Source of the DNA: a bacterium
Lineage (GTDB): Bacteria; Bacteroidota; Bacteroidia; Bacteroidales; Muribaculaceae
Assembly (NCBI GenBank): GCA_004563195.1
Contig: SFTJ01000005.1
Span: 20,625 to 84,624 of the forward strand
DNA length: 64,000 bases
Reading direction: 5' to 3'
Made by a program: the position numbers and the translations under genes. The notes under the pieces are model-generated. The model was not told the origin of the DNA. It saw only the letters and a program-made list of their open reading frames with translations, and did no database searches. This document shows positions 9,039 to 18,448 of this stretch, piece after piece (the stretch's first letter is position 1; the number at the start of each line of letters is the position of its first letter).

Positions 9039-11459
9039 TTATTCTTTCGAATAGTAGTCCTTACTGTTTGAGCCATAATAGCCGTAACCGTAAGCATAAC
9101 TATATCCGTAGCGATTGCCGTAAGTATTGTTTTCGTAGATTGTTCCGTTGAGGATAAGCATCATATTCGGGAATCGTTTCGAATCGTAATCCTCCTGAAG
9201 CTTAGGCAACATAGAACGCTCAAGCATACCGGCGCGAATAATGAAAATTGTGCGGTCGGCATATTTGGTGATAATCGAAGTATCAGCCACAATATCCGAC
9301 GGAGGACAGTCGATAAAGATATAGTCATAACGCTCTCTTACTATATCGAGCAACTGCTTCAATCTCGGGCTGTAGAGCAATTCGGTAGGGTTGGGAGGAA
9401 TAGCTCCGGTAGGAATTACGTCCAAGCCGTGCTCGCTGTCGTGCTTTATAATCATATCCACATCATCAATCTTTCCTGCCAAATAGCCCGAAATTCCTAT
9501 TCCCGGCGAATCAAATGCCTTCGACAATGAGGTGTGACGCATATCGCCGTCTATCAAGAGCACTTTCTTACCCTTTATGGCAAGTGAAACTGCTATGTTG
9601 AGTGTGATAAATGTCTTACCATTGCCAGGATTATATGATGTGGTGCAGAATATATTCTCTTTCTTTGAGCTGTCGTTGACAAACTCCAAGTTGGTGCGCA
9701 AAATGCGGAATGCTTCGTTTATGACATTGCGGCTGCCATCTTTCACCATAATCGGGTGAGTAAGATGCTTTGGTTTCTTCTCCCAGAAGTGGCGCTTGGG
9801 CGACATTTCCGGAATTTCAGCCAAGAATGGCACCGACACTGCGTCTTCCACTTCCTTGCGGTTGCGAATGCGAGTGTTCATACTCTCCTTCACATAGAGC
9901 ACCACTGCCGGAAGCATCAAGCCCACAGCAAATGCTATCATAAAGATATTGCGTGTAACCGGCGCTACCGGCACCTTGCTGCCGTGAGGGGTAGAAACCA
10001 CGCGTGTGTTGTAGGCTGTAAATGCCTTGTTGAGTTCGTTTTCTTCACGCTTCTGAAGAAGATAAAGGTAAAGCGACTCCTTAACCTTCTGCTGACGTTC
10101 TACCGAAAGCAAGTTCTTGGCTTGCGTAGGATTGGCTTGTATGTTAGATGTGGTGCGATTAGAGTATTTCTGAAGATTCTTGATTTGAGTCTCAAGTGCG
10201 GTTATCACATTATCAAGACTGCTGCAGATGGCATGGCGGGTAGCCACAAGTTGCTTATCGAGGTTCTTTACAACAGGGTTTTCGGTGCTGCTATTTGCCA
10301 CATAATTGTTGCGTTGCATGAGCATCTTATTGAATTCTGATATCTGACTGTCGATACCTTGGCTGTCGATGCCGCTGTTCGATGGCAACAATTGATATCC
10401 GTTAACATCATTGCCCGACGAAAGCGATTCGCGTATGCTTTTCGCCATAAATATCTGATTATTGAGCGCCATCATGTCCTGACCGGTCTTATTGGCTTGC
10501 TCCATATACATTGCACCTGCCACATGCACATCGGGCACCATATTTGCGCTCTTATATGTGCTGATATCTGAGTCTACATTGCCCAACTCGCTCTCTATCA
10601 CCGCCAAGCGATCGTTGATGAATGCCGATGTAGATGATGCTATCTGGTTCTTGTCTTCCACCCAGTGAATATTATAAACTTCGATGAGTGTATTGATGAT
10701 ATCTTTGGCGCGATCTACCGAAACATCACTATATGCTATATCTATTATGGTATTGTTCTTCGAATTAAGCCAAACGCTCAATTTGCCCGATACCGATGAC
10801 ACAGCCGAGTAGTCGCTACTGCGGGTTACATAGATTCGTGTTGCTGGTTTCTCAGGCACTACATAGGCTGGATTAGGACTTATCACCACAACTCCGGCAA
10901 TAGTCTTTATAGGCTGATTTATCTTGCCCTTAATAACGTCGGGTTGTTCTTCATCACCCATAACGAAATCACTGATAGACACTTCCCCATTCTTGCCGAG
11001 GTCTAAGGTAAACGAACAACCGGTGTCCTCATTTGCATCCTTGAAGGTCACCAACACAGGATTGGTCTTTCCATAAAGTGTTGTGCGATGAAAGCGTCCG
11101 TCGGTAGTATAATTCACGTCGATATTCAAGCGTTTCACCACCTCGAGTATCACATTCGGCGATTTAAATACCTCGGCTTCGTTCTCAACATTCGATGATG
11201 TCATACCCAGACCCATGTCGCTGAAAGCCGATGCCACGTCGCTCGACATACCTCCGCGCTTGCCGTCTTCCTTTATCATCACCGATGCAAGTTGCTCATA
11301 CACCGGCTCCATGCTTACGACATACACAAATGCCAACATCAAAGCAACGGCGACCGACAAAACGAACCATCTCCAATTACTTATACACATATACCACAGG
11401 TCGCTTAGCGACAAAATATCATCCTGTGGCTTCACTTGTACTTTATTATTATTAACCAT
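9039..11459 (-). CDS. Wzc-like polysaccharide co-polymerase and BY-kinase
   Basis: An 806-residue inner-membrane protein that controls chain length and export. Two membrane segments bracket a periplasmic Wzz domain: RWFVLSVAVALMLAFVYVV near residue 35 and IFMIAFAVGLMLPAVVLYV near 505. The coiled-coil part holds the GNVR-like region. The cytoplasmic tyrosine kinase domain has Walker A (SYNPGNGKTFITLN, about 610) and Walker A' (VLLIDGDMR). The C-terminus ends in a dense tyrosine cluster (YGNRYGYSYAYGYGYYG), the expected autophosphorylation site. It stands between the Wza-like exporter and the sugar dehydrogenase. Full-length fusion of Wzz and kinase domains is the usual Bacteroidota and proteobacterial form. 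Confidence 0.93.
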   Translation of the reverse strand: MVNNNKVQVKPQDDILSLSDLWYMCISNWRWFVLSVAVALMLAFVYVVSMEPVYEQLASVMIKEDGKRGGMSSDVASAFSDMGLGMTSSNVENEAEVFKSPNVILEVVKRLNIDVNYTTDGRFHRTTLYGKTNPVLVTFKDANEDTGCSFTLDLGKNGEVSISDFVMGDEEQPDVIKGKINQPIKTIAGVVVISPNPAYVVPEKPATRIYVTRSSDYSAVSSVSGKLSVWLNSKNNTIIDIAYSDVSVDRAKDIINTLIEVYNIHWVEDKNQIASSTSAFINDRLAVIESELGNVDSDISTYKSANMVPDVHVAGAMYMEQANKTGQDMMALNNQIFMAKSIRESLSSGNDVNGYQLLPSNSGIDSQGIDSQISEFNKMLMQRNNYVANSSTENPVVKNLDKQLVATRHAICSSLDNVITALETQIKNLQKYSNRTTSNIQANPTQAKNLLSVERQQKVKESLYLYLLQKREENELNKAFTAYNTRVVSTPHGSKVPVAPVTRNIFMIAFAVGLMLPAVVLYVKESMNTRIRNRKEVEDAVSVPFLAEIPEMSPKRHFWEKKPKHLTHPIMVKDGSRNVINEAFRILRTNLEFVNDSSKKENIFCTTSYNPGNGKTFITLNIAVSLAIKGKKVLLIDGDMRHTSLSKAFDSPGIGISGYLAGKIDDVDMIIKHDSEHGLDVIPTGAIPPNPTELLYSPRLKQLLDIVRERYDYIFIDCPPSDIVADTSIITKYADRTIFIIRAGMLERSMLPKLQEDYDSKRFPNMMLILNGTIYENNTYGNRYGYSYAYGYGYYGSNSKDYYSKE

Positions 11460-11479
11460 AATACTTAATTTTCAACCTA

Positions 11480-12289
11480 TTATTTAAACACCAATACGCA
11501 CACTGTGGTCAACAACGATGCCAACGATATCCAGAATGATGTACTCAACACATTATTACCGTTAACCGTAGACTGACGGGCACGCATATTATTTGGAGCT
11601 ACATAAACCATATCACCCTGTCGCAAGCAATAAACCGGCGATTGAGCCACGCTTGCCGCATTGCAGAGGTCTACGGTATACACTTTTTGTTCTCCATTTT
11701 CCACGCGCATCACTTTCACTGCATCACGCTTGCCATAGATGGTAAGGTCGCCGGCTGCGCCTATGGCATCGTAGATGGTAAACATATCGCGGTCGATGGC
11801 ATATCGTCCCGGCTTCGACACTTCACCAAGCACCGATATGGCGAGATTGGCAAATTCCACCACTACTGTTGGGTCGCTAAGCACGCCCTGTGCTATTATT
11901 GTCTTCTTCACTACATCTGCCACTTGCGAGCGTGTCATTCCTGCCACATGTATCTTGCCCAATTGTGGCATTTCCACATAGCCCTCATCGTCGACTGAAT
12001 ATAACAACACGCCATTTTGATTGTTGCTGTTAATTGTAGATGTAGCCGATGACCCTTGTCCTATTCGGGTAGAAACATAAGGCAAGTTGAGCGGCATTGC
12101 CAACTCAGGTGTCAAGCTACCTACTGCAATCGTCAATTTGTCGTTTGGTTGCACTTTTATTATCGAGGATTCCTGCAATTTTATCGACGTGCCATTCTCC
12201 ACGTCCTGAAAATACTCTATCCCTTTGGGAGCTCCACATGATGTCAGCATTAATAAACCGGCTGCTACTATGTAGTGAATAGTCTTCAT
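11480..12289 (-). CDS. Wza-like polysaccharide export lipoprotein (Poly_export/SLBB)
   Basis: A 269-residue outer-membrane export channel component. A lipoprotein signal (MKTIHYIVAAGLLMLTSCGA) puts the lipidated cysteine at residue 18. It is followed by a polysaccharide export domain (VQPNDKLTIAVGSL near 47, DDEGYVEMPQLGKIHVAGMT near 105) and an SLBB-like segment (ISVLGEVSKPGRYAIDRD near 153). A C-terminal hydrophobic stretch (FWISLASLLTTVCVLVF) may span the outer membrane or anchor it. The next gene encodes the Wzc-like kinase 20 bases downstream, the standard Wza-Wzc pairing. Confidence 0.93.
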   Translation of the reverse strand: MKTIHYIVAAGLLMLTSCGAPKGIEYFQDVENGTSIKLQESSIIKVQPNDKLTIAVGSLTPELAMPLNLPYVSTRIGQGSSATSTINSNNQNGVLLYSVDDEGYVEMPQLGKIHVAGMTRSQVADVVKKTIIAQGVLSDPTVVVEFANLAISVLGEVSKPGRYAIDRDMFTIYDAIGAAGDLTIYGKRDAVKVMRVENGEQKVYTVDLCNAASVAQSPVYCLRQGDMVYVAPNNMRARQSTVNGNNVLSTSFWISLASLLTTVCVLVFK

Positions 12290-12349
12290 ATTTATTTAAA
12301 TTGGTTATTCGTAGTTATATAATTTCTATTATTCTTTTTTATTTAGTTC

Positions 12350-13513
12350 TCAATTTGCCAATGCGCTCTTGCGATTGCGACGCGCTATAATTTTGTTCAA
12401 GACACCATGTCCGGCAAAATATAGCACCAAATCCGCCACGATCAACGCATTCAAACTTATCACAAACGAAGCGACTAAATTGGCCGCTGTCACTGCCACC
12501 GACAATGATATTATCGATATCATTGCCAATCGCGGAGTCAAACCACATCGCATCAACTTGTGATGAATATGATTCTTATCGGGTAAGAATGGGCTCTTTC
12601 CGGCGCGTATGCGATGAATATACACTCTTATAACATCGAAACACGGCACTATAAGCGGTGCAAATGCCATCACAAAGGCGTTGTTTACCTGCGCACCATC
12701 GTTAAATTGATTGATGCGCAAACTCAAAATGCTAATTAGCACACCGAGAGTCAACGCGCCTGTATCGCCCATAAATATCTTTTTGTGCTTCGCAGCACTA
12801 CCAAACACATTGTAGTAGAAAAATGGTACTACTGTGCCAAGCAATGCTGCCGACAGCAATGCATAGGTGTAATGCCCAAATGTGTAGAACACCAAGGTGT
12901 AATACAACAATGCCACCATACATAAGCCCGACGCAAGCCCGTCGATGCCGTCTATCAAATTGATGGAATTGGTGATAAACACTATCACTACCAATGTAAG
13001 CACATAGCCCACAATAGGTGGAAGTGAATGCAGATACATCAATCCATGCATATCATCTATATAAAGGCCCGATGCCACTATCAGTAATGCACTAAGGGTT
13101 TGTACAATAAACTTTGCCCTATAGCGAACACCTATCAAGTCATCGGCTATGCCTACTACATATATCAAAATCAAAGCACAGAATCCAAAGCAAAATTGCA
13201 AAACTTCATTTACGATATCCACGCAAATCAAGCTTTCGCCTATCGTTAGATTCGCTCCTATTACCAGCATAACAGTAAATACCGTTACCAACATAAATGC
13301 TATGCCACCCAATCGGGGAACTGCACTTGTATGTATCTTACGTTCATCGGGCACATCGAATAATTGCTTTCTAAACGCAATCAACAATATCTGCGGGATG
13401 AATATACCGGCTATTACAGCACTAACAACAAAAGCAACGGCCATATCGGCCAACAACATAATTTCAGCCATAGAATATGTATAATAGTTAATCCACGATA
13501 ACAAAAAACTCAA
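12350..13513 (-). CDS. WecA/MraY-family undecaprenyl-phosphate sugar-1-phosphate transferase
   Basis: A polytopic membrane enzyme of 387 residues that loads the first sugar-1-phosphate onto undecaprenyl phosphate and so starts repeat-unit synthesis. Family motifs: DERKIHTSAVPRLGGIAFM near residue 57, the Mg-binding DDLIGVRYRAKF near 123, NSINLIDGIDGLASGL near 182, MGDTGALTLGVL near 249, and HIHHKLMRCGLTPR near 315. It is the first gene of the operon, with a promoter about 275 bases upstream. An internal Met at residue 15 (MAEIML, 13471) is an alternative start. The sugar is probably HexNAc, which is inference. Confidence 0.92.
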   Translation of the reverse strand: MSFLLSWINYYTYSMAEIMLLADMAVAFVVSAVIAGIFIPQILLIAFRKQLFDVPDERKIHTSAVPRLGGIAFMLVTVFTVMLVIGANLTIGESLICVDIVNEVLQFCFGFCALILIYVVGIADDLIGVRYRAKFIVQTLSALLIVASGLYIDDMHGLMYLHSLPPIVGYVLTLVVIVFITNSINLIDGIDGLASGLCMVALLYYTLVFYTFGHYTYALLSAALLGTVVPFFYYNVFGSAAKHKKIFMGDTGALTLGVLISILSLRINQFNDGAQVNNAFVMAFAPLIVPCFDVIRVYIHRIRAGKSPFLPDKNHIHHKLMRCGLTPRLAMISIISLSVAVTAANLVASFVISLNALIVADLVLYFAGHGVLNKIIARRNRKSALAN

Positions 13514-13792
13514 TGCAACACCTACTCAAATAGAACCGAAATAATATGGATTCATTCTGACTCTATAAATAGCACGACTTCTCGCCAACAGCATTACTTG
13601 GGGTCACCGAAACTCAGATAAAGCACTGCAGTTCAGCGATTTAGGCAAATCTATTGCTTTCCGTCGTCTCTCTTTATTATCAAAATAGCATAATCATCAT
13701 TCTATCAGCAGGTTTATTCGCCTTGCTTGAATTCTGTAATAATTATTCCAACCCAATCCTCTAAATCGAAAATTGGCAGGCATAATTGATTA

Positions 13793-13823
13793 CAAAGATA
13801 GCAAACATTATTAACATATCAAA
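13793..13823 (-). promoter_or_regulatory. Promoter of the exopolysaccharide operon
   Basis: On the minus strand the -7 box TATCTTTG (13800-13793) is preceded by TTTG (13823-13820) with a 19-base spacer, matching the Bacteroidota housekeeping consensus. The expected start of transcription is near 13786, giving a leader of about 270 bases before the WecA-like gene. Confidence 0.75.
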
Positions 13824-14006
13824 ACAATCTAATTATATTATTCCCTATTATTTGCATATTCACACCCATTTACATAACACCACAACCGCTCCCCCACACA
13901 CTTGCCATGTAAAAAATTTCGGATATCATTACATTCATCAAACACAAGATGGGCATACATAATAATTTTTTGCGACCGCGAGCACCGTTACTTCAACGAA
14001 TTGTTG

Positions 14007-14014
14007 TATCTTTG
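14007..14014 (+). promoter_or_regulatory. -7 box upstream of thioesterase gene
   Basis: TATCTTTG fits TAnnTTTG and ends 17 bases before the ATG at 14032. No clear -33 element is seen at the right distance. Confidence 0.5.
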
Positions 14015-14031
14015 AAAGAATTTTTTAAACG

Positions 14032-14442
14032 ATGAATACAACCGACAAAAATATTTTCTCTTTAGAGATAGAGGTGCGAGACTACGAGATAGATAGCGAA
14101 GGAATTGTGAATAATGCCAATTACCAACATTACCTTGAGCATACTCGCCACAAATTTTGCCAAGAAGCCGGACTTTCTTTCAAGCAAATGCAAGAGAAAG
14201 GACTCATTCCGGTAGTTAACCGAGTGGAGATTGACTATGTAACGCCTCTGCGCAGCGATGATGTGATGATAAGCAGCCTTTGGGTGGAACTGAAAGGCGT
14301 GAGATTTATTTTTCACCAGACTATAACCAACAAGGCAAGCGGCGACATCGCCGTGAAAGCCATAGTGTCGTGCGTTTGCCTCGAGAATGGCAAGTTGTCG
14401 CGAGGTGAGGCTTTTCGTGAGGCTTTTAAAAATTATCTTTAG
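14032..14442 (+). CDS. Acyl-CoA thioesterase, hotdog fold (YbgC/FadM-like)
   Basis: A 136-residue single hotdog-domain thioesterase predicted to hydrolyse acyl-CoA or acyl-ACP thioesters. The N-terminal helix motif YEIDSEGIVNNANYQHYLEH resembles the 4HBT motif with the active-site region at SEGIVNN. Its length is normal for YbgC/FadM relatives. A -7 promoter box ends 17 bases upstream, and dprA begins 9 bases after its stop, so the two are likely cotranscribed. The substrate cannot be told from sequence. Confidence 0.9.
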   Translation: MNTTDKNIFSLEIEVRDYEIDSEGIVNNANYQHYLEHTRHKFCQEAGLSFKQMQEKGLIPVVNRVEIDYVTPLRSDDVMISSLWVELKGVRFIFHQTITNKASGDIAVKAIVSCVCLENGKLSRGEAFREAFKNYL

Positions 14443-14451
14443 TCGAAAAAA

Positions 14452-15570
14452 TTGGATATTACAAATCTCATATATCGCATAGCATTTGCTTCGGTTTCGG
14501 GCATGGGTATCGACCTGGCAAATAAGTTTCTGGATGTTTTACCTTCAGAAAAAGCTTTCTTCGACATCTCCGAAAAAGAGCTCCAACTTATCACCAACAG
14601 CAAAAGCAAAATCATTGGCTACGACTACAGGCAAAAGCAACTTAAGCTTGCGCAGAAAGAAGCGGAATTTATAGAGCGAAACAGCATAAAAGTCAGTTAT
14701 TTCACCGATTCTGATTTTCCCACTCGCCTGCTCAATGCCACCGATGCCCCTATTCTGCTCTACTCGATGGGCTCGTGCAATCTTAATGCCAAGCACACCA
14801 TCGCCATAGTGGGCACTCGCCATGCCACTCACTACGGCCAGCAGTTTGTAGATCGCTTCATTGAGGACATAGCGCAATCGCTCTCCGATGTGGTGATAGT
14901 GAGCGGCCTCGCCTATGGCATCGACATCATGGCTCACAAGGCTTGCCTAAAACACAATGTGCCCACTGCAGCCGTTCTCGCACACGGACTTAACACCATC
15001 TATCCCACAAGCCATCGCAACATTGCCGCCGACATTGTGCACAGCGGTGGCGCACTAATCACCGACTATTCGTCGCAAAGTCACATCAATAAAGGCAATT
15101 TCGTGGCACGAAATCGCATAGTGGCTGCCCTAAGCGACTGTACTATAGTGGTGGAATCGGCCGAAAAAGGCGGAGCTCTGATTACTGCCCAACTCGCATC
15201 GAGCTACAATCGCGAAGTTTTTGCCCTTCCGGGACGAAGCACCGACGAATTTTCGAGCGGCTGCAACAAAATCATTATGAACAACGAGGCATCGCTCATA
15301 ACATCGGCACACAATGTGCTGCATGCCATGCAGTGGAAAAGCATAAACGAATCGGGAAAGCCTCGCCAGAAAACTCTTTTCCCCGAAACTACTCCCGAAG
15401 AGGATTTGATATTAAATATGCTTAAAAACAACGATGAAATGCATATTAACACACTTACTGCTCGATTAAATTTGCCGGTTTATCAAATTTTGAGTAATTT
15501 AGTAGAACTTGAATTTAAAGGTCTTGTAACCGCCCTTCCGGGTTGCCGTTACACTTTAACTATACATTAA
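14452..15570 (+). CDS. dprA: DNA-processing protein DprA
   Basis: A 372-residue protein that binds single-stranded DNA and loads RecA during uptake of DNA. The Rossmann-like domain carries IAVVGTR-type sequence (TIAIVGTRHATHYGQQFVD near 115) and VSGLAYGIDIMAHKACL near 155, then GNFVARNRIVAALSD near 210. The C-terminal segment (EEDLILNMLKNNDEMHINTL) looks like the winged-helix DML1-like domain. The only in-frame start that gives the family N-terminus is TTG at 14452, 9 bases after the thioesterase stop. Confidence 0.95.
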   Translation: MDITNLIYRIAFASVSGMGIDLANKFLDVLPSEKAFFDISEKELQLITNSKSKIIGYDYRQKQLKLAQKEAEFIERNSIKVSYFTDSDFPTRLLNATDAPILLYSMGSCNLNAKHTIAIVGTRHATHYGQQFVDRFIEDIAQSLSDVVIVSGLAYGIDIMAHKACLKHNVPTAAVLAHGLNTIYPTSHRNIAADIVHSGGALITDYSSQSHINKGNFVARNRIVAALSDCTIVVESAEKGGALITAQLASSYNREVFALPGRSTDEFSSGCNKIIMNNEASLITSAHNVLHAMQWKSINESGKPRQKTLFPETTPEEDLILNMLKNNDEMHINTLTARLNLPVYQILSNLVELEFKGLVTALPGCRYTLTIH

Positions 15571-15590
15571 CCCATTTTATAGCTACAAAT

Positions 15591-16475
15591 ATGAATAACA
15601 CCAATAAACGAGTAATAGCCGACTCGGAGTTGATTATCAATTCCGATGGTTCAGTTTTCCACCTTCATCTCAAGCCTGAGCACCTCACCGACCGCATAGT
15701 GGTGTGCGGCGATCCGGGTCGCGTGAACATGATTGCATCCTATTTCGATACTCAAGACTTCGAGGTATCGAGCCGCGAATTTCACACCATTGGTGGCACT
15801 TACAAAGGTAAACCCATAATGTGTCTATCGCACGGCATTGGCACCGACAATATCGATATAGTGATGACCGAACTCGATGCCTTGGCCAATATCGACTTCA
15901 AAACTCGTCAAGTGAAAGACGAGCATCGTACATTATCGATAGTTCGCATCGGCACTTGCGGTGGCTTGCAACCTTACTTGCCCATCGGCACTGCAGTTAT
16001 GGCAACCAAAGCCATAGGTTTTGATGGTGTGCTCAACTTCTATGCGGGTCGCAACGAAGTTAGTGACCTCGATTTCGAAAAGAAATTCTGTGAATTTGTG
16101 GGTTGGAACGACCTTTGGGCTAAGCCCTATGTTGTTGATGCCGATGCCGAACTCGTGGAACGCATAGGCAAAGACGATTTTGTGAAGGGTTACACCATCG
16201 CAGCTAATGGATTTTATGGTCCTCAGGGTCGTGAGGTGCGTCTACCTCTCGCCGTGCCGGGACTTAATGCGCGAATCGAAGCATTTGAATATAACGGAGG
16301 ACATATCACCAACTATGAGATGGAAAGTTCGGCCCTTCAGGGCCTTGCCAAGCTCATGGGCCATAAGGCTCTTACCGTGTGCTCGGTGATAGCCAACCGC
16401 GTGGCAACCTCTGTAAATCCCAACTACAAAACAGCCGTAGAAGACCTCGTAAAAACCGTTCTCGAACGTCTGTAA
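15591..16475 (+). CDS. Nucleoside phosphorylase, uridine phosphorylase-like
   Basis: Phosphorolysis of uridine (or a related nucleoside) to the base and ribose-1-phosphate in pyrimidine salvage. The family phosphate-binding motif VVCGDPGRVNMIASYF is near residue 33, SHGIGTDNIDIVMTEL near 82, IGTCGGLQPYLPIGT near 120 and the nucleoside-binding NYEMESSALQGLAKLMGHK near 242. The ATG at 15591 (MNNTNKRVIAD) gives 294 residues. A frame extending to 15543 overlaps dprA and adds no family sequence. An intrinsic terminator follows. Uridine specificity is likely but not proven. Confidence 0.9.
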   Translation: MNNTNKRVIADSELIINSDGSVFHLHLKPEHLTDRIVVCGDPGRVNMIASYFDTQDFEVSSREFHTIGGTYKGKPIMCLSHGIGTDNIDIVMTELDALANIDFKTRQVKDEHRTLSIVRIGTCGGLQPYLPIGTAVMATKAIGFDGVLNFYAGRNEVSDLDFEKKFCEFVGWNDLWAKPYVVDADAELVERIGKDDFVKGYTIAANGFYGPQGREVRLPLAVPGLNARIEAFEYNGGHITNYEMESSALQGLAKLMGHKALTVCSVIANRVATSVNPNYKTAVEDLVKTVLERL

Positions 16476-16495
16476 CATAATTTCAACCAATAGAA

Positions 16496-16551
16496 AGCGT
16501 GTGTAATCGGCATCGGTCAGCTTCGACTGACGAAAAACGATTACACACGCT
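16496..16551. terminator. Bidirectional terminator with nested hairpin
   Basis: Perfect 14-base arms AGCGTGTGTAATCG and CGATTACACACGCT enclose a smaller hairpin GTCAG-CTTCGA-CTGAC. It separates the convergent uridine phosphorylase and lysA genes. Confidence 0.85.
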
Positions 16552-16575
16552 GCAATTTTCGTATATATATGCGCC

Positions 16576-17721
16576 TTATTGCTTGACAAATACGTTGGCA
16601 AAAGGGCGGCAATTATAGCGCGAAGCCATAATTTCGCCATAAGCACCTGCCGAACGGATAGCGAGCAAGTCGCCGCGTGTCACTTTTGGCAGCAATTCAT
16701 CTTCGCCGAAGCAATCGCTCGACTCACAGATGGGGCCTACCACATCGTAGTGGCAAGTGACATTATCGTCGCCTGTAAGATTTTGTATCTTATGGTGCGC
16801 TTGATAAAGCGCCGGGCGTATGAGGTCGCTCATTCCGGCATCTACTATCGCAAATTTCTTCACTTTTGCTTCTTTCACAAATGTAACGCGAGTGATGAGT
16901 GCGCCGCACTGTGCCACTATAGAGCGGCCAAGTTCGAAGTGCAACTGCTGGCCTTGTCGCAACTGTAATCCGGTCTTGAAAATACTGAAGAAACCGGCAA
17001 AATCGGGCACTTCGTGTTCATCGGGGTTGTCGTAATCGATGCCTAAGCCTCCGCCCACATTCACTATCTTAAGCATTACGCCCTTCGATTCGAGATTGGT
17101 AAGCAGCTCATTTATGGTGTCGCAAAGCATCTTATATGGGCTCATATCGGTGAGTTGCGAACCTATGTGAAAATGTATTCCCTCCAGACTCACATTTTTC
17201 AATTCCAAAGCACGATTAATAACACCATCAAGCATATCGAGCGTGATGCCAAACTTGTTTTCATTAAGTCCGGTAGTGATATATTTGTGAGTATGAGCAT
17301 CGATGTTTGGATTGATGCGTATTGCCACCTTTGCCACCTTACCTTTCTGTGCTGCAAGTTGATCTATAACCTCGAGTTCGGGCAGCGACTCCACATTAAA
17401 GCAGAAAATATCATTATCTAAGGTGTAATTTATCTCTTTATCGGTCTTGCCCACGCCTGCAAACACTATTTTCTCCGGGCTAAATCCGTTTTCTACAACT
17501 CGCTGCACCTCCCAGCCACTCACGCAGTCCACGCCAAGTCCGGCTTGGCGTATCTCATTGAGCAAGACCGGATTGGCATTAGCCTTCACTGCATAATGCA
17601 CATAATATGGCCATCCGGCTATCTCGGCATTCAAGCTTGTCAATGTTCGTCGCAGCAATTGCAAGTCGTAGTAGTAGCAAGGTGTATCTTGCTTTTTCAA
17701 ATCTTCTATCGGGAATATCAT
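16576..17721 (-). CDS. lysA: Diaminopimelate decarboxylase LysA
   Basis: PLP enzyme that decarboxylates meso-diaminopimelate to lysine. The PLP lysine is Lys46 in YVHYAVKANANP. The glycine loop NVGGGLGIDYDNP lies near residue 222, and ELGRSIVAQCGALITRV near 263 is the expected phosphate and arginine site. The C-terminal CESSDCFGEDELLP (catalytic Cys) and GAYGEIMASRYNCRP are diagnostic. Its 381 residues fit the family. It is the last gene of the ileS-to-lysA block, 55 bases after ftsE, and ends against a terminator. Confidence 0.96.
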   Translation of the reverse strand: MIFPIEDLKKQDTPCYYYDLQLLRRTLTSLNAEIAGWPYYVHYAVKANANPVLLNEIRQAGLGVDCVSGWEVQRVVENGFSPEKIVFAGVGKTDKEINYTLDNDIFCFNVESLPELEVIDQLAAQKGKVAKVAIRINPNIDAHTHKYITTGLNENKFGITLDMLDGVINRALELKNVSLEGIHFHIGSQLTDMSPYKMLCDTINELLTNLESKGVMLKIVNVGGGLGIDYDNPDEHEVPDFAGFFSIFKTGLQLRQGQQLHFELGRSIVAQCGALITRVTFVKEAKVKKFAIVDAGMSDLIRPALYQAHHKIQNLTGDDNVTCHYDVVGPICESSDCFGEDELLPKVTRGDLLAIRSAGAYGEIMASRYNCRPFANVFVKQ

Positions 17722-17776
17722 TTGTATATTTATTGTCAGTAAGTCGTTTTATAAATAATAAAAGTTCGGGAAGAGG

Positions 17777-18448
17777 TTAAATTTCCACTTCGGAGAGTGC
17801 CTTATCTTCGCATTTTACGGTTCGGCTTGGGTACTCTTTCACAAGTTCTATGTTGTGAGTTGCCATAATCACCGCTGTACCATTTTCAGCAATGCTTCGC
17901 AGCAAGCATATAATCTGATGACCGGTTTCGGGGTCAAGATTACCTGTAGGCTCATCGGCGAGTATCATCTTCGGGCTATTGAGCAATGCTCGTGCTATCA
18001 CCACGCGCTGCTGCTCTCCACCCGATAGTTCGTGTGGCATTTTATACGATTTATTTGCCATACCCACTTGGTGTAGGGTGTCATCGATGCGCTCATCGAT
18101 GGCATTGGCGTCTTTCCAACCCGTTGCCCTCAGCACAAACTCAAGGTTTTCGTACACTGTCCTATCGGTGAGCAGTTGAAAATCCTGAAACACTATGCCC
18201 AATTGGCGTCGCAATAGCGGAATATGCTTTTTCTTTATGTTTGTCAAGTCATAATCAAGAATTTGCGCATCGCCTTCATTGATAGGAATCTCGGCATACA
18301 TCGACTTGAGCAAGCTGCTTTTACCGCTACCCACTCTACCTATCAGATACACAAACTCGCCTTCCTCAATCGAAAAATTCACATTTTTGAGAACAACAAG
18401 TTCTTTGCGAAGTATCTCTACACCCTTGTAATCAACAATTTTTGTCAT
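17777..18448 (-). CDS. ftsE: Cell-division ABC ATPase FtsE
   Basis: ATPase subunit of FtsEX, which controls peptidoglycan hydrolases at the septum. Walker A is GRVGSGKSS (37-45), the Q-loop [15 protein letters not shown] is near 88, the signature LSGGEQQR near 138, Walker [10 protein letters not shown] near 158. The start chosen is ATG 18448 ([12 protein letters not shown]), which gives 223 residues and lies inside the last 17 bases of hisIE; the ATG at 18502 adds residues unlike the family. No ftsX gene is adjacent. A generic lipoprotein-export ATPase (LolD-like) is the alternative, but the short Asn-free N-terminus and GRVGSGKSS favour FtsE. Confidence 0.88.
   Translation of the reverse strand: MTKIVDYKGVEILRKELVVLKNVNFSIEEGEFVYLIGRVGSGKSSLLKSMYAEIPINEGDAQILDYDLTNIKKKHIPLLRRQLGIVFQDFQLLTDRTVYENLEFVLRATGWKDANAIDERIDDTLHQVGMANKSYKMPHELSGGEQQRVVIARALLNSPKMILADEPTGNLDPETGHQIICLLRSIAENGTAVIMATHNIELVKEYPSRTVKCEDKALSEVEI

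Larger units (their letters stand above)
13514..14031. other. Intergenic region with divergent promoters and a long leader
   Basis: 518 bases without a credible gene between the divergent exopolysaccharide operon and the thioesterase gene. It carries the minus-strand promoter at 13793-13823, a plus-strand -7 box at 14007-14014, and between 13514 and about 13786 an apparently untranslated leader for the exopolysaccharide operon. I see no known riboswitch and no NusG-like (UpxY) reading frame there. Confidence 0.7.

Noticed and set aside
13514..13790. UpxY/NusG-like gene at the head of the exopolysaccharide operon
   Set aside because: No reading frame of suitable length on the minus strand.
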